Shown here one piece after another: positions 9,112 through 17,393 of a DNA stretch of 64,000 nucleotides. The DNA is from Nannocystis sp. RBIL2. Its GTDB lineage: Bacteria; Myxococcota_A; Polyangia; Nannocystales; Nannocystaceae. The position numbers and the translations under genes are program-made. The number at the start of each line of letters is the position of its first letter. Within the stretch, counting starts at the first letter, position 1. Location: the NCBI RefSeq assembly GCF_026626745.1, contig NZ_JAPNJW010000001.1:1952001-2016000 (forward strand), given 5' to 3'. The notes under the pieces are model-generated. The model saw only the letters and a list, made by a program, of their open reading frames with translations, did no database searches and was not told where the DNA came from.

Positions 9112-9627
9112 ATGCGTACCAAGCACCAAAACCTCGCCTGGATCGCGCTCACCCTTGCCTTCGGCTTCGCCTGCGATCAAGAATCGACCGACGCCCGCAA
9201 GAGCGACGCGTCCGACCTCATCCCCTGCGCCGGCGCCGTCGGCTTGCTCTGCCCCGAGGGGCTGGAGTGCCGCGACGACGGCGCCGACGACTGCGATCCT
9301 GCCCAGGGCGACAGCGACTGCCCCGGCCATTGCCAACCGGACGATCCGGTCTCCTGCGGCGGCGTCGCGGGCTTCGACTGTCCGGGAGGCCAGCCGTGCG
9401 TCGACGACCCGAGCGACAGCTGCGACCCCGACGCCGGCGGCGCCGACTGCCTCGGCGTCTGCATGACGCCGCCCATCGCCCACTGCGGCGGTCCCGAGGG
9501 CTTCGAATGCGCCCCCGGCCAGGTGTGCATCGACGATCCGAACGACGAATGCAACCCCACCAACGGCGGGGAGGACTGCATCGGCCTGTGCGAGGACCTG
9601 CAGATCCTCTCCTCGGCCCTCGATTGA
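9112..9627 (+). CDS. Small Cys-rich repeat lipoprotein
   Basis: The 171-residue protein starts at ATG 9112, preceded by AGGG. A signal peptide ends at the lipobox LAFGFAC (Cys21). The mature part holds three copies of a ~45-residue cysteine motif, each of the form CxGxxGFxCPxGxxC-x-DDP-x-D-x-CDP-x-GG-x-DCxGxC. In the first copy the spacing is slightly altered. Six regularly spaced cysteines per repeat suggest disulphide-bonded modules outside the cytoplasm, somewhat like Kazal or EB modules. It is probably a surface or inhibitor-like protein; function unknown. Confidence 0.8.
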   Translation: MRTKHQNLAWIALTLAFGFACDQESTDARKSDASDLIPCAGAVGLLCPEGLECRDDGADDCDPAQGDSDCPGHCQPDDPVSCGGVAGFDCPGGQPCVDDPSDSCDPDAGGADCLGVCMTPPIAHCGGPEGFECAPGQVCIDDPNDECNPTNGGEDCIGLCEDLQILSSALD

Positions 9628-9635
9628 CCGCGCTC

Positions 9636-9662
9636 GGGCCCGCGGCCCCGCGCCGCGGCCCG
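9636..9662. terminator. GC-rich hairpin downstream of the Cys-rich lipoprotein
   Basis: GGGCCCGCGGC (9636-9646) can pair with GCCGCGGCCC (9652-9661) with one bulge, 9 bp after the stop codon. There is no T-tract, which is usual in such high-GC genomes. Confidence 0.45.
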
Positions 9663-9913
9663 GCACGATTCGCGGCAGTGCTTCAGCGCGCCGCGACGAA
9701 TCCATCGAGCACGAGTGCCACCATTTCTTTACTCTTCCCACCGGCTCTCCCATCAGCTCCGTCGCTGCGCGTCAGATCTCCGGTCTCGCGGGCGCGTGAG
9801 CCAGCGCCGCTGCAGCCGGCGGCGCGGCCCTCCGCCGTCGCCAGGTGCGCCGGCCACCGCCTGACGCCTCGCTCGCGCGCGCTCCCGCGCCCGCGTTCTG
9901 GTACGCTCGGACG

Positions 9914-11170
9914 ATGAGCCTGCTTCGCGTGACCTCGTGTGTCTGTCTATTGGCCCTGCTCGCGGCGTGTACCAATTCCGGCGGCGCCGACGACGGCACA
10001 GGCACCAGCACGACCGGCGACACCGGCGGTCCCGAGAGCACCGGCACCACCGACGCGCCCACCGGCACCACCGGGGACACCACCGCCACCGAGCCGCCCA
10101 CCGGCACCAGCGACGTCAGCACCACCGGCCCTGACGAACCGCCGCCCGCGCCCGAGGCCTTCCCCGTCCTGCAGGACATCGTGTTTTACGACGGCTACGC
10201 CGCCACCGTCGACGAGCCGATCCCCGACGGCGTGATCCGCCACAGCAACGCGCTGGTGGCCACGCGCTTCACCGAGGAGATGCAGGCCAAGGTCCAGACC
10301 ACCCTGACGCTCGGCGTCATCGTCGGCGCCCTGTGCGACAACTACGATCGGCTCGGCGGGGTCAACCTCGCGCTCGTCCCCAAGGGCGCGCAGACCTACG
10401 TCCCCGCCGACGTCGACCGCATCGAGGTCGCGCGATTCATCACTCCGTTCATGGACATGAACAAGCACCCGATGACGGTGCCCTACGAATGGCAGGCCAG
10501 CGACCTCGTGCCGATCTTGAAGGACCCGGAGCTGCTCGCCGAGTACGACTTCTGGTTCGAGCTCAACATCTTCGGCGTGCCCTACGCCGCCAACGAAGAG
10601 GTCGACGGCTGCGCCGGCCGCAACGACACCCAGCTCGGCACCCTCCTGCTCTACACCGACAGCAAGCAGCCGGCCCCGACCTTCACGCACCTGGTGCCCG
10701 TCGCCATCGGCCAGGACTTCAACAATTACACCGAGGGCGCCAGCGACGAGCTCGGCACCACCCGCAAGACCGTCCAATTCGAGCTCCCGGCCGACACCGC
10801 CAACGCCCAGCTCGTGCTGATCACCTCGAACCACGGCGCCAACGCCGGCGGCGAGGAGTACATCCGCCGCGAGCACTACGTCTACGTCGACGGCGAAATG
10901 GTCCTGCAATACAAGCCCGGCCGCACCTCGTGCGAGCCGTTCCGCCCGTTCAACACCCAGCCCAACGGCATCTACGGCCCCTACCCGCAATCGGACGCGG
11001 ACTGGCAGTCGTTCAGCAACTGGTGCCCGGGTGACGTGATCGACACCCGCATCATCCCCTGGGGGGCCGCCAGCGCCGGCCAGCACGAGTTCGTGATCGA
11101 CGTCCCCGACGCCACCTTCGTCGACATGCAGGGCAACTTCCCGTTCTCGCTCTACGTGCAGGCCGAGTAG
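9914..11170 (+). CDS. PNGase F-like lipoprotein
   Basis: The 418-residue protein starts MSLLRVTSCVCLLALLAAC (lipobox Cys19), then has a Thr/Gly/Ser-rich linker (about 25-75) and a folded domain. The C-terminal half resembles the two jelly-roll domains of peptide-N-glycosidase F-type enzymes. It has the SNHG motif, then EEYIRREHYVYVDG, SCEPFRPFN, and FSNWCPGDVIDTRIIPWG. Such enzymes release N-glycans from glycoproteins, which would suit surface-exposed attack on eukaryotic or bacterial glycoproteins. I matched the family by motif memory only, so the catalytic assignment is tentative. A strong hairpin lies 47 bp downstream. Confidence 0.68.
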   Translation: MSLLRVTSCVCLLALLAACTNSGGADDGTGTSTTGDTGGPESTGTTDAPTGTTGDTTATEPPTGTSDVSTTGPDEPPPAPEAFPVLQDIVFYDGYAATVDEPIPDGVIRHSNALVATRFTEEMQAKVQTTLTLGVIVGALCDNYDRLGGVNLALVPKGAQTYVPADVDRIEVARFITPFMDMNKHPMTVPYEWQASDLVPILKDPELLAEYDFWFELNIFGVPYAANEEVDGCAGRNDTQLGTLLLYTDSKQPAPTFTHLVPVAIGQDFNNYTEGASDELGTTRKTVQFELPADTANAQLVLITSNHGANAGGEEYIRREHYVYVDGEMVLQYKPGRTSCEPFRPFNTQPNGIYGPYPQSDADWQSFSNWCPGDVIDTRIIPWGAASAGQHEFVIDVPDATFVDMQGNFPFSLYVQAE

Positions 11171-11514
11171 CGAGACCGCCTCGGGGCCGCCGGACCTCGC
11201 CTCTTTAAAACGCGATGGCCGTGCCGCGACCGCGGCACGGCAGCATCGCGCGATCTCCTGCGCCCGCCCGCGGAGGTCTCCCCGGCCTCGCGCCCGCAGC
11301 GGGCCCCTCCGGCCGGCCCTCCTTTCATCGCCGCGGCCCCGCGAACCGCGTCTGCCGCCAGCGTCGGCGCCCAGCCTTCTCTCGGACGGGTCGAGGTCCA
11401 CGCGCCGCGAGCTGTCTGCAGCCATGCGCAAATTCACGCCGCGCCCGCAGCATGAACCAAGGCTCATCGACCACGCCAGCCACCGGCTGAGGCCGCTCGG
11501 ATACACTGGCCATC
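11171..11514. other. Intergenic region (344 bp)
   Basis: No gene is supported. The left end holds a perfect GC-rich hairpin (11218-11241). The remainder should contain the promoter of the amidohydrolase-like gene; no clear -35/-10 pair was found. Confidence 0.55.
11218..11241 (+). terminator. Perfect 10-bp stem, 4-nt loop terminator
   Basis: GCCGTGCCGC (11218-11227), loop GACC, then GCGGCACGGC (11232-11241). It lies 47 bp after the stop of the PNGase F-like gene and is the most stable simple hairpin in this part of the window. A TTTAAAA stretch precedes it rather than follows it. Confidence 0.65.
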
Positions 11515-13842
11515 GTGCGCCACCTCTACTTCGTTCCGCTTGGCCTGACTGCGCTGATTGCTTGCTCCACCGATCCGGCGGCCACCGACGCCGCCAGCGA
11601 CACGCAGAATACGAGCAGCGGCACGGATCCCAGCGAGACCGGCGAGAGCACCGTGCCGACGACCACCGTCGGCATGACCGGCGAGACCGAGACCACCGGC
11701 GAGCCGCCGATGCTCGACACCTACAAGTTCGCCGGCGGCTGCTTCTCGCTGCGCAGCGGCGAGCGCTACCTGGCCGCCGGCGACCCGGCCAGCTTCGCCT
11801 TCGCGGCCGACAAGGCCGGCGCCGCCCGCTTTACCATGAAGGCCGCCGACCTCGGCACCTACCTCCTCTACGACCAGGACGGCGGCTACCTCGTCGCCGA
11901 CGACGGCCCGCTGCTACGCCAGACCGCGCTGCAGTCCGACGTCACCCTCATCGACGACGCCTACGTCTCGGGCGCCGAATGGACGCTCGAGACCTCGACG
12001 GTCGAATGGTCGCAGTATCAATTGCGCAACCGGCGGAACGACCGCCTGCTCGGCGCCGACGCCCTCGCCGACGACGGCGTGCCCGTCAGCTTCGAGCCCG
12101 CCGAGGGCTGCAAGCAGCACCCCGAGCTCAGCCTCGACGCCAGCGGCCAGATCACCCGCACCATGTTCGACGACGGCGACCTCTACGGCATCGTCGACAC
12201 CCACTCGCACATCCACTCCAACTACGCCTTCGGCGGCGGCGGCCTGTTCCACGGCGGCGCCTATCACCGCCTCGGCGTCGAGCACGCCTTGCCCGATTGC
12301 TCGATCTCCCACGGCGAGATGGGGCGCAAGGACTTCTTCGGCTACATCTTCGACAACTCCGGCAACGAGGAGGCCGACCTCGCCAGCCTCCTGCCCGACC
12401 TCGTCGCCAAGCAGCTCAGCGAGGACGCCCACGCCACCGCCGGCTGGCCCGACTTCACCGAGTGGCCCGACGGCCCGCGGCGCTCGACGCATCAGACGCA
12501 ATATTACTTGTGGCTGCAGCGGGCCTACCTCGCCGGCCTGCGCCTCGTCGTCCAGCACGCCACCACCAACGCGATCATCTGCGACTTCATGATCGGCGAG
12601 GGCATCCAGAAGAGCCGCTACGGCTGCGACGACATGACCGCGGTCGACCGGATCATCGACGAGACCTACGCGATGGAGCGCTACATCGACGCCCAGTCGG
12701 GCGGGCCCGGGCTCGGGTGGTTCCGCGTCGTCCACACCCCGGCCGAGGCGCGCGAGGTGATCGCCGGCGGCAAGCTGGCGGTGATCCTCGGCATCGAGAC
12801 CTCCAACCTGTTCGACTGCAAGCTCACCCCGCACGACGGCGACCCGACCTGCGACGAGGCCTACGTCGAGGCCCAGCTCGACCATTTTTACGACCTCGGC
12901 GTGCGGGCCGTCTTCCCGGTCCACAAGTACGACAACAAGTTCTCGCCCGGCGACGGCGACCGCGCCTTCATCGAGCTCGGCAACTTCGCCAACAGCGGCC
13001 ACTGGTCCAACTTCACCCTCGATTGCCCCGAGCCGCAGGTCGGCGGCTTCGACAGCGGCAACGTCAACTTCGGCGGCCTCAACATGCCGCGCGACGTCTA
13101 CGACTCGCCCGCGCCGATCGACAACAGCAAGTTCGCGACCGCCCCGCTCACCACCACCGGCATGTACCTCGGCCAGATCACCGAGCCCGCGCTCGAGGGC
13201 CCTTACTGTCAGAACGCCACCCTCACCGCGCTTGGCGAGCACATGATCGGCCAGATGATGGCGCGCGGCATGATCATCGAGGTCGACCACCTCCCGCAGT
13301 GGTCCTACGTGCGCGCCTACGAGATGCTGCAGGCGGCCGACTACCCGCCGATCGGCAGCCACGGGCGCAACAACGGCGGCGTCCTGTACGAGCTCGGCGG
13401 CGTCTCGGCCGGCGGCTTCGGCGTCTGCCGCGGCGACGCCCCCGGCACCACCGTGCAGGGCTTCAAGGACAAGATCCAGTTCATCATGGACAACGGCGGC
13501 TACCCGGCCGAGGGCTTCGGCTTCGACCTCAACGGCTTCGCCGGCGCCCGCGGCCCGCGCTTCGGCGACGGCGTGTGCCCGCTCCCGCAGACCGACCCGG
13601 TCACCTATCCCTTCTCGTCGTTCGCCGGCGACATCGAGTTCACCCCGCCTGCTGTCGGCAACCGCGAGATCGACTTCAACACCGAGGGCCTGGCCCACAT
13701 CGGCCTGCTGCCCGAGCTCATCGAGGACGCCCGCCGCGACGCCGTCGACGAGGCGGACCTCGAGCCGCTGTTCCGCTCGGCCGAGGGCTACATTCGCATG
13801 TGGGAGCTGGCCGAGGCGCGATCGGCCGAGCTCGGCCGCTGA
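11515..13842 (+). CDS. Amidohydrolase-superfamily-like lipoprotein
   Basis: The 775-residue protein has a GTG start giving MRHLYFVPLGLTALIAC (lipobox Cys17) and a Thr/Glu-rich linker to about residue 65. A beta-rich N-terminal segment (about 70-200, perhaps a trefoil) precedes a TIM-barrel-like hydrolase region. That region opens with VDTHSHIHS, an HxH metal site near residue 230. Further candidate metal ligands appear in VVQHATTN, VFPVHKYDN, EVDHLPQW and IGSHGRNNGG; the last two resemble M19 dipeptidase and amidohydrolase patterns. The enzyme is probably metal-dependent and extracytoplasmic. The substrate is unknown. It converges on the toxin/immunity array, with only 23 bp between stop codons. 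Confidence 0.6.
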   Translation: MRHLYFVPLGLTALIACSTDPAATDAASDTQNTSSGTDPSETGESTVPTTTVGMTGETETTGEPPMLDTYKFAGGCFSLRSGERYLAAGDPASFAFAADKAGAARFTMKAADLGTYLLYDQDGGYLVADDGPLLRQTALQSDVTLIDDAYVSGAEWTLETSTVEWSQYQLRNRRNDRLLGADALADDGVPVSFEPAEGCKQHPELSLDASGQITRTMFDDGDLYGIVDTHSHIHSNYAFGGGGLFHGGAYHRLGVEHALPDCSISHGEMGRKDFFGYIFDNSGNEEADLASLLPDLVAKQLSEDAHATAGWPDFTEWPDGPRRSTHQTQYYLWLQRAYLAGLRLVVQHATTNAIICDFMIGEGIQKSRYGCDDMTAVDRIIDETYAMERYIDAQSGGPGLGWFRVVHTPAEAREVIAGGKLAVILGIETSNLFDCKLTPHDGDPTCDEAYVEAQLDHFYDLGVRAVFPVHKYDNKFSPGDGDRAFIELGNFANSGHWSNFTLDCPEPQVGGFDSGNVNFGGLNMPRDVYDSPAPIDNSKFATAPLTTTGMYLGQITEPALEGPYCQNATLTALGEHMIGQMMARGMIIEVDHLPQWSYVRAYEMLQAADYPPIGSHGRNNGGVLYELGGVSAGGFGVCRGDAPGTTVQGFKDKIQFIMDNGGYPAEGFGFDLNGFAGARGPRFGDGVCPLPQTDPVTYPFSSFAGDIEFTPPAVGNREIDFNTEGLAHIGLLPELIEDARRDAVDEADLEPLFRSAEGYIRMWELAEARSAELGR

Positions 13843-13865
13843 GCGCTCCAGCCGACCGGCGCGCG

Positions 13866-14723
13866 TCAGTCCATCGGCCAGGCGAACGCCGCGGGCCAGG
13901 TCCCGATAACGACTGCGACGTAGCCGAGAAACTTGATCAGCGCGGCGACGTCGGTGAGAGGCTCCGTCTCCCGCGGATGCGTGGGGTCGATCCACCAGGT
14001 CGTGCCCCCATTGCCGACGAGCTCGAAGGCCGCGGCAGGCAGCGCGCCGAGCGACCTGACGAGCCGCTCGATCAGCTCAGGGTCGCCGCGGCCGCCGCGT
14101 CGAAGCATCACGAACGGGCACGTGGCCTCGTGCGGAGGGACGAGCAACTCCCGCCAAACCCAGCCCGCCGTGGCGGTCGCGGCCTCGCGCGACCAGGCGC
14201 CGGCGAACTCGTCGGCGTTGACCAGCGGAAAGACCGCGCATGCGAGCGGATCCGGCATACGCGGCAATCTGGGGACGCCGAGCAGCGTCCACGTCGTGCG
14301 CTCGGTGGTGATGCGATGCGGCTCCCAGAAGTCCGAATCTCCGCACAATCGCAGGACGAGCTTCGCCAGCGACGAGTCCCTGGCCAAGGGATCGAAGGCG
14401 ACGGAGTGGCCCGCATACCACGCGCCGACCGACTCGCTCAGCACGAAGCTGCCGGTCTCGGCGGACAGCGCGGCGAAGACGGCGGCCGCGGTCGCCGACG
14501 GCCCGTCGAAGCGCACCGTCAACTCGCCGGTGCCGCCGATCGGCGTACAGCTGCCGACCCAGGACAGCTCGTACGCGGGAACTCCCGCCGGCAGGCTGCG
14601 CGTCACGCCGTCGCTCTCGACGACCGACATTCCGAGCCTGCGGGCCGCTCCACGGACCACCTCGGCCGCCCGGTCGGGCCCGACCTCGCCCACGATGCAC
14701 GATGACGACGGCGTCTCACTCAC
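13866..14723 (-). CDS. Tandem paralogue 1: candidate immunity protein
   Basis: This 285-residue protein is the last of four tandem paralogues downstream of a polymorphic toxin. GTG start (GTGAGTGAG). It has no signal peptide or membrane segment, so it is probably cytoplasmic. Family hallmarks are VRGAARRLGMSV near residue 25, the block SVGAWYAGHSVAFDPLA near 115, TTERTTWTLLGVPRLPRMPDP near 150, and a C-terminus ending WPMD. I recognise no catalytic motif and cannot name a Pfam family. Position after a toxin, co-direction and copy number suggest an immunity role; this is inference. It differs most from the others in the middle (VVESDGVTRSLPAGVPAYELSW), as expected if it matches a different toxin variant. 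Confidence 0.7.
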   Translation of the reverse strand: MSETPSSSCIVGEVGPDRAAEVVRGAARRLGMSVVESDGVTRSLPAGVPAYELSWVGSCTPIGGTGELTVRFDGPSATAAAVFAALSAETGSFVLSESVGAWYAGHSVAFDPLARDSSLAKLVLRLCGDSDFWEPHRITTERTTWTLLGVPRLPRMPDPLACAVFPLVNADEFAGAWSREAATATAGWVWRELLVPPHEATCPFVMLRRGGRGDPELIERLVRSLGALPAAAFELVGNGGTTWWIDPTHPRETEPLTDVAALIKFLGYVAVVIGTWPAAFAWPMD

Positions 14724-14754
14724 TCGACTTCGCCTCTTCCTGGTGTCGTGCGCG

Positions 14755-15615
14755 TCAGTCCATCGGCCAGGCGATCGCCGCGGGCCAGGTCCCCATCATG
14801 ACGGCGGCGCGGCCGAAGAACTTGATCAACGCGGCGACCTCGGTGAGGGGCTCCGTCTCCCGCGGATCCGGGGGACTGCTCCACCACATCGTGCCCCCAT
14901 TGCCGACGAGCTCGAAGGCCGCGGCCGGCAGCGCGTCGATCGACCGGACGAGCCGATCGATCAGTTCAGGGTCGCCGCGGCCTGCGCGTCGCAGCATCAC
15001 GAACGGACACTTGTCGTCGGGCGGAGGGACGAGCAACTCCCGCCAAACCCAACCTGCCGTGGCGGTCGCGGCCTCGCGCGCCCAGGCGTCGGCGAACTCG
15101 TCGGCGTTGGCCAGCGGAAAGACCGCGCATGCGAATGGATCCGGCATACGCGGCAATCTCGGGACGCCGAGCAGCGTCCACGTCGTGCGCTCGGTGGTGA
15201 TGGGATGCGGCTCCCAGAAGTCCGAATCCCCGCACAATCGCAGGACGAGCTTCGCCAGGGACGAGTCGCGGGCCAACGGATCGAAGGCCACGGAGTGTCC
15301 CGCATACCACGCGCCGACCGACTCGCTCAGCACGAACCCGCCGGTCTCTGCGGACAGCGCGGCGAAGACGGCGGCCGCGGTCGCCGACGGCCCATCGAAG
15401 CGCACCGTCAGCTCGCCTGTGCCGCCGCTGATCGGTGTACAGCTGCCGACCCACGACAGCTCGAACGCGGCGACTCCCACCGGGAGGTTGCGCGTCGCGT
15501 CGTCGCCCGCGGCGACCGACATCCCGAGCCTGCGGGCTGCTCCACGGACCACCTCGGCCGCCCGGCCGGGCCCCACCTCGCCCACGATGCAAGATGACGA
15601 CGGGGTCTCACTCAC
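14755..15615 (-). CDS. Tandem paralogue 2: candidate immunity protein
   Basis: The 286-residue protein (one residue longer through an extra Ser/Gly in ISGGTGE) has the same GTG start context as the other copies. It is separated from copy 1 by 31 bp carrying AGGAAGAGGCGAAGTCGA. Its N-terminal part (VGPGRAAEVVRGAARRLGMS) matches copy 4 closely, while its C-terminal part differs from copies 3 and 4 (DALPAAAFELVGNGGTMWW). It is a mosaic relative to its neighbours. The role is inferred from its place in the toxin operon. Confidence 0.7.
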   Translation of the reverse strand: MSETPSSSCIVGEVGPGRAAEVVRGAARRLGMSVAAGDDATRNLPVGVAAFELSWVGSCTPISGGTGELTVRFDGPSATAAAVFAALSAETGGFVLSESVGAWYAGHSVAFDPLARDSSLAKLVLRLCGDSDFWEPHPITTERTTWTLLGVPRLPRMPDPFACAVFPLANADEFADAWAREAATATAGWVWRELLVPPPDDKCPFVMLRRAGRGDPELIDRLVRSIDALPAAAFELVGNGGTMWWSSPPDPRETEPLTEVAALIKFFGRAAVMMGTWPAAIAWPMD

Positions 15616-15646
15616 TCGACTTCGCCTCTTCCTGATGTCGTGCGCG

Positions 15647-16504
15647 TCAGTCCATCGGCCAGGCCATCGCCGCGGGCCAGGTTCCCATCATGATGGAGGC
15701 GTTGCGGAGGAATTCGATCAGCGCGGCGACGTCATGGAGGGGCTCCGTGTCACACGGATGCGAGGGGGCGATCCACCAGCTCATGCCCCCATTGCCGAAG
15801 AGCTCGAAGGCTGCGGCAGGCAGCGCGTCGAGCGACCGGACGAGCCGCTCGATCAGCTCGGGATCGCCGCGGCCGCCGCGTCGAAGCATCACGAACGCGC
15901 ACGCGACATCGAGCGGCGGGGCGAGCAACTCCCGCCAGGCCCAGCCTGCCGTGGCGGTCGCGGCCTCGCGCGCCCAGGCCCCGGCGAACTCGTCGGCGTT
16001 GACCAGCGGAAAGACCGCGCATGCGAACGGATCCGGCATACGCGGCAACCTCGGGACGCCGAGCAGCGTCCACGTCATGCGCTCGGTGGTGATGGCGTGC
16101 GGCTCCAAGAGATCCGGCGCCCAGCTCAGGCGGCGGAGGAGCTTGGCGAGCGACGATTCACGGGCCAATGGATCGAAGGCCATGGAGTGGCCCGCGTACC
16201 AGGCGCCGACCGACTCGCTCAGCACGAACCCGCCAGTCTCGGCGGACAATGCGGCGAAGACAGCGGCCGCAGTCGCGGACGATGCGTGGACGTCCACCGT
16301 CAACTCGCCGACGCCACCGAGCCTCGCGCGGCTGCCGATCCACGTCAGCTCGAACGCGAGAACTCCCGCCGGCAGCTTGCGCGTCGCGTCGTCGCCCGCG
16401 ACCACCGACATCCCGAGCCTGCGGGCCGCGCCACGAACCACGTCGGCCGCCCGGTCGGCGTCGACCCCTCCCACGATGCCCGACGACGACGGGGTCTCAC
16501 TCAC
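15647..16504 (-). CDS. Tandem paralogue 3: candidate immunity protein (mosaic)
   Basis: The N-terminal half of this 285-residue protein is the most divergent of the four (VDADRAADVVRG; ELTWIGSRARLGGVGELTVDVHASSA; LRRLSWAPDLLEP). Its C-terminal half, about the last 142 residues, is identical to copy 4 at both protein and DNA level. The switch from divergent to identical sequence is abrupt, near 16077. This points to recent gene conversion or unequal crossover inside the array. If these are immunity proteins, the N-terminal half would be the specificity-determining part. Confidence 0.7.
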   Translation of the reverse strand: MSETPSSSGIVGGVDADRAADVVRGAARRLGMSVVAGDDATRKLPAGVLAFELTWIGSRARLGGVGELTVDVHASSATAAAVFAALSAETGGFVLSESVGAWYAGHSMAFDPLARESSLAKLLRRLSWAPDLLEPHAITTERMTWTLLGVPRLPRMPDPFACAVFPLVNADEFAGAWAREAATATAGWAWRELLAPPLDVACAFVMLRRGGRGDPELIERLVRSLDALPAAAFELFGNGGMSWWIAPSHPCDTEPLHDVAALIEFLRNASIMMGTWPAAMAWPMD

Positions 16505-16535
16505 TCGACTTCGCCTCTTCCTGATGTCGTGCGCG
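16505..16535 (-). promoter_or_regulatory. Conserved 31-bp junction with ribosome binding site in the immunity array
   Basis: On the minus strand AGGAAGAGG (16514-16522) lies 9 nt before the GTG at 16504. The same junction occurs at 14724-14754 and 15616-15646. Its GAGGCGAAGTCGAGTGAGTGAG resembles the toxin gene's own 3' end (GAAGCGAAGTCGAGTGAGTGA). The junction therefore looks like a copied remnant of the toxin tail that now serves as the RBS for each following paralogue. Confidence 0.6.
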
Positions 16536-17393
16536 TCAGTCCATCGGCCAGGCCATCGCCGCGGGCCAGGTTCCCATCATGATGGAGGCGTTGCGGAGGA
16601 ATTCGATCAGCGCGGCGACGTCATGGAGGGGCTCCGTGTCACACGGATGCGAGGGGGCGATCCACCAGCTCATGCCCCCATTGCCGAAGAGCTCGAAGGC
16701 TGCGGCAGGCAGCGCGTCGAGCGACCGGACGAGCCGCTCGATCAGCTCGGGATCGCCGCGGCCGCCGCGTCGAAGCATCACGAACGCGCACGCGACATCG
16801 AGCGGCGGGGCGAGCAACTCCCGCCAGGCCCAGCCTGCCGTGGCGGTCGCGGCCTCGCGCGCCCAGGCCCCGGCGAACTCGTCGGCGTTGACCAGCGGAA
16901 AGACCGCGCATGCGAACGGATCCGGCATACGCGGCAACCTCGGGACGCCGAGCAGCGTCCACGTCGTGCGCTCGGTGGTGATGGGATGCGGCTCCCAGAA
17001 ATCCGAACCTCCGCTCAATCGCAGGACGAGCTTCGCCAGCGACGAGTCGCGGACCAAGGGATCGAACGCCACGGAGTGTCCCGCATACCACGCGCCGACC
17101 GACTCGCTCAGCACGAACCCGCCGGTCTCTGCGGACAGCGCGGCGAAGACGGCGGCCGCGGTCGCCGACGGCCCGCGGAAGCGCACGGTCAGCTCGCCGG
17201 TGCCGCCGATCGGCGTACAGCTGCCGACCCAGGACAGCTCGAAGGCGGAGACTCCCGTTGGCAGATTGCGCGTCGCAGCATCGCCCGCGGCGACCGACAT
17301 CCCGAGCCTGCGGGCTGCTCCACGGACCACCTCGGCCGCCCGGCCGGGCCCCACCTCGCCCACGATGCACGATGACGACGGGGTCTCACTCAC
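16536..17393 (-). CDS. Tandem paralogue 4: candidate cognate immunity protein
   Basis: This 285-residue copy directly follows the toxin. Its GTG start (17393-17391) overlaps the toxin stop codon (17388-17386) by 8 nt, so translation is probably coupled. That makes it the likeliest cognate immunity protein. Its N-terminal half groups with copies 1 and 2 (SWVGSCTPIGGTGELTVRF), and its C-terminal half is identical to copy 3. No known domain was recognised. What it does to the toxin is unknown; direct binding and inhibition is the usual mode in such pairs. Confidence 0.72.
   Translation of the reverse strand: MSETPSSSCIVGEVGPGRAAEVVRGAARRLGMSVAAGDAATRNLPTGVSAFELSWVGSCTPIGGTGELTVRFRGPSATAAAVFAALSAETGGFVLSESVGAWYAGHSVAFDPLVRDSSLAKLVLRLSGGSDFWEPHPITTERTTWTLLGVPRLPRMPDPFACAVFPLVNADEFAGAWAREAATATAGWAWRELLAPPLDVACAFVMLRRGGRGDPELIERLVRSLDALPAAAFELFGNGGMSWWIAPSHPCDTEPLHDVAALIEFLRNASIMMGTWPAAMAWPMD

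Larger units (their letters stand above)
15596..16965. repeat. ~480-bp identical direct repeats inside the immunity array
   Basis: Bases 15596-16076 and 16485-16965 read identically by eye, offset 889 bp, which is the array period. They cover the junction and 3' half of copies 3 and 4. Flanking sequence diverges at once on both sides. Confidence 0.85.
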
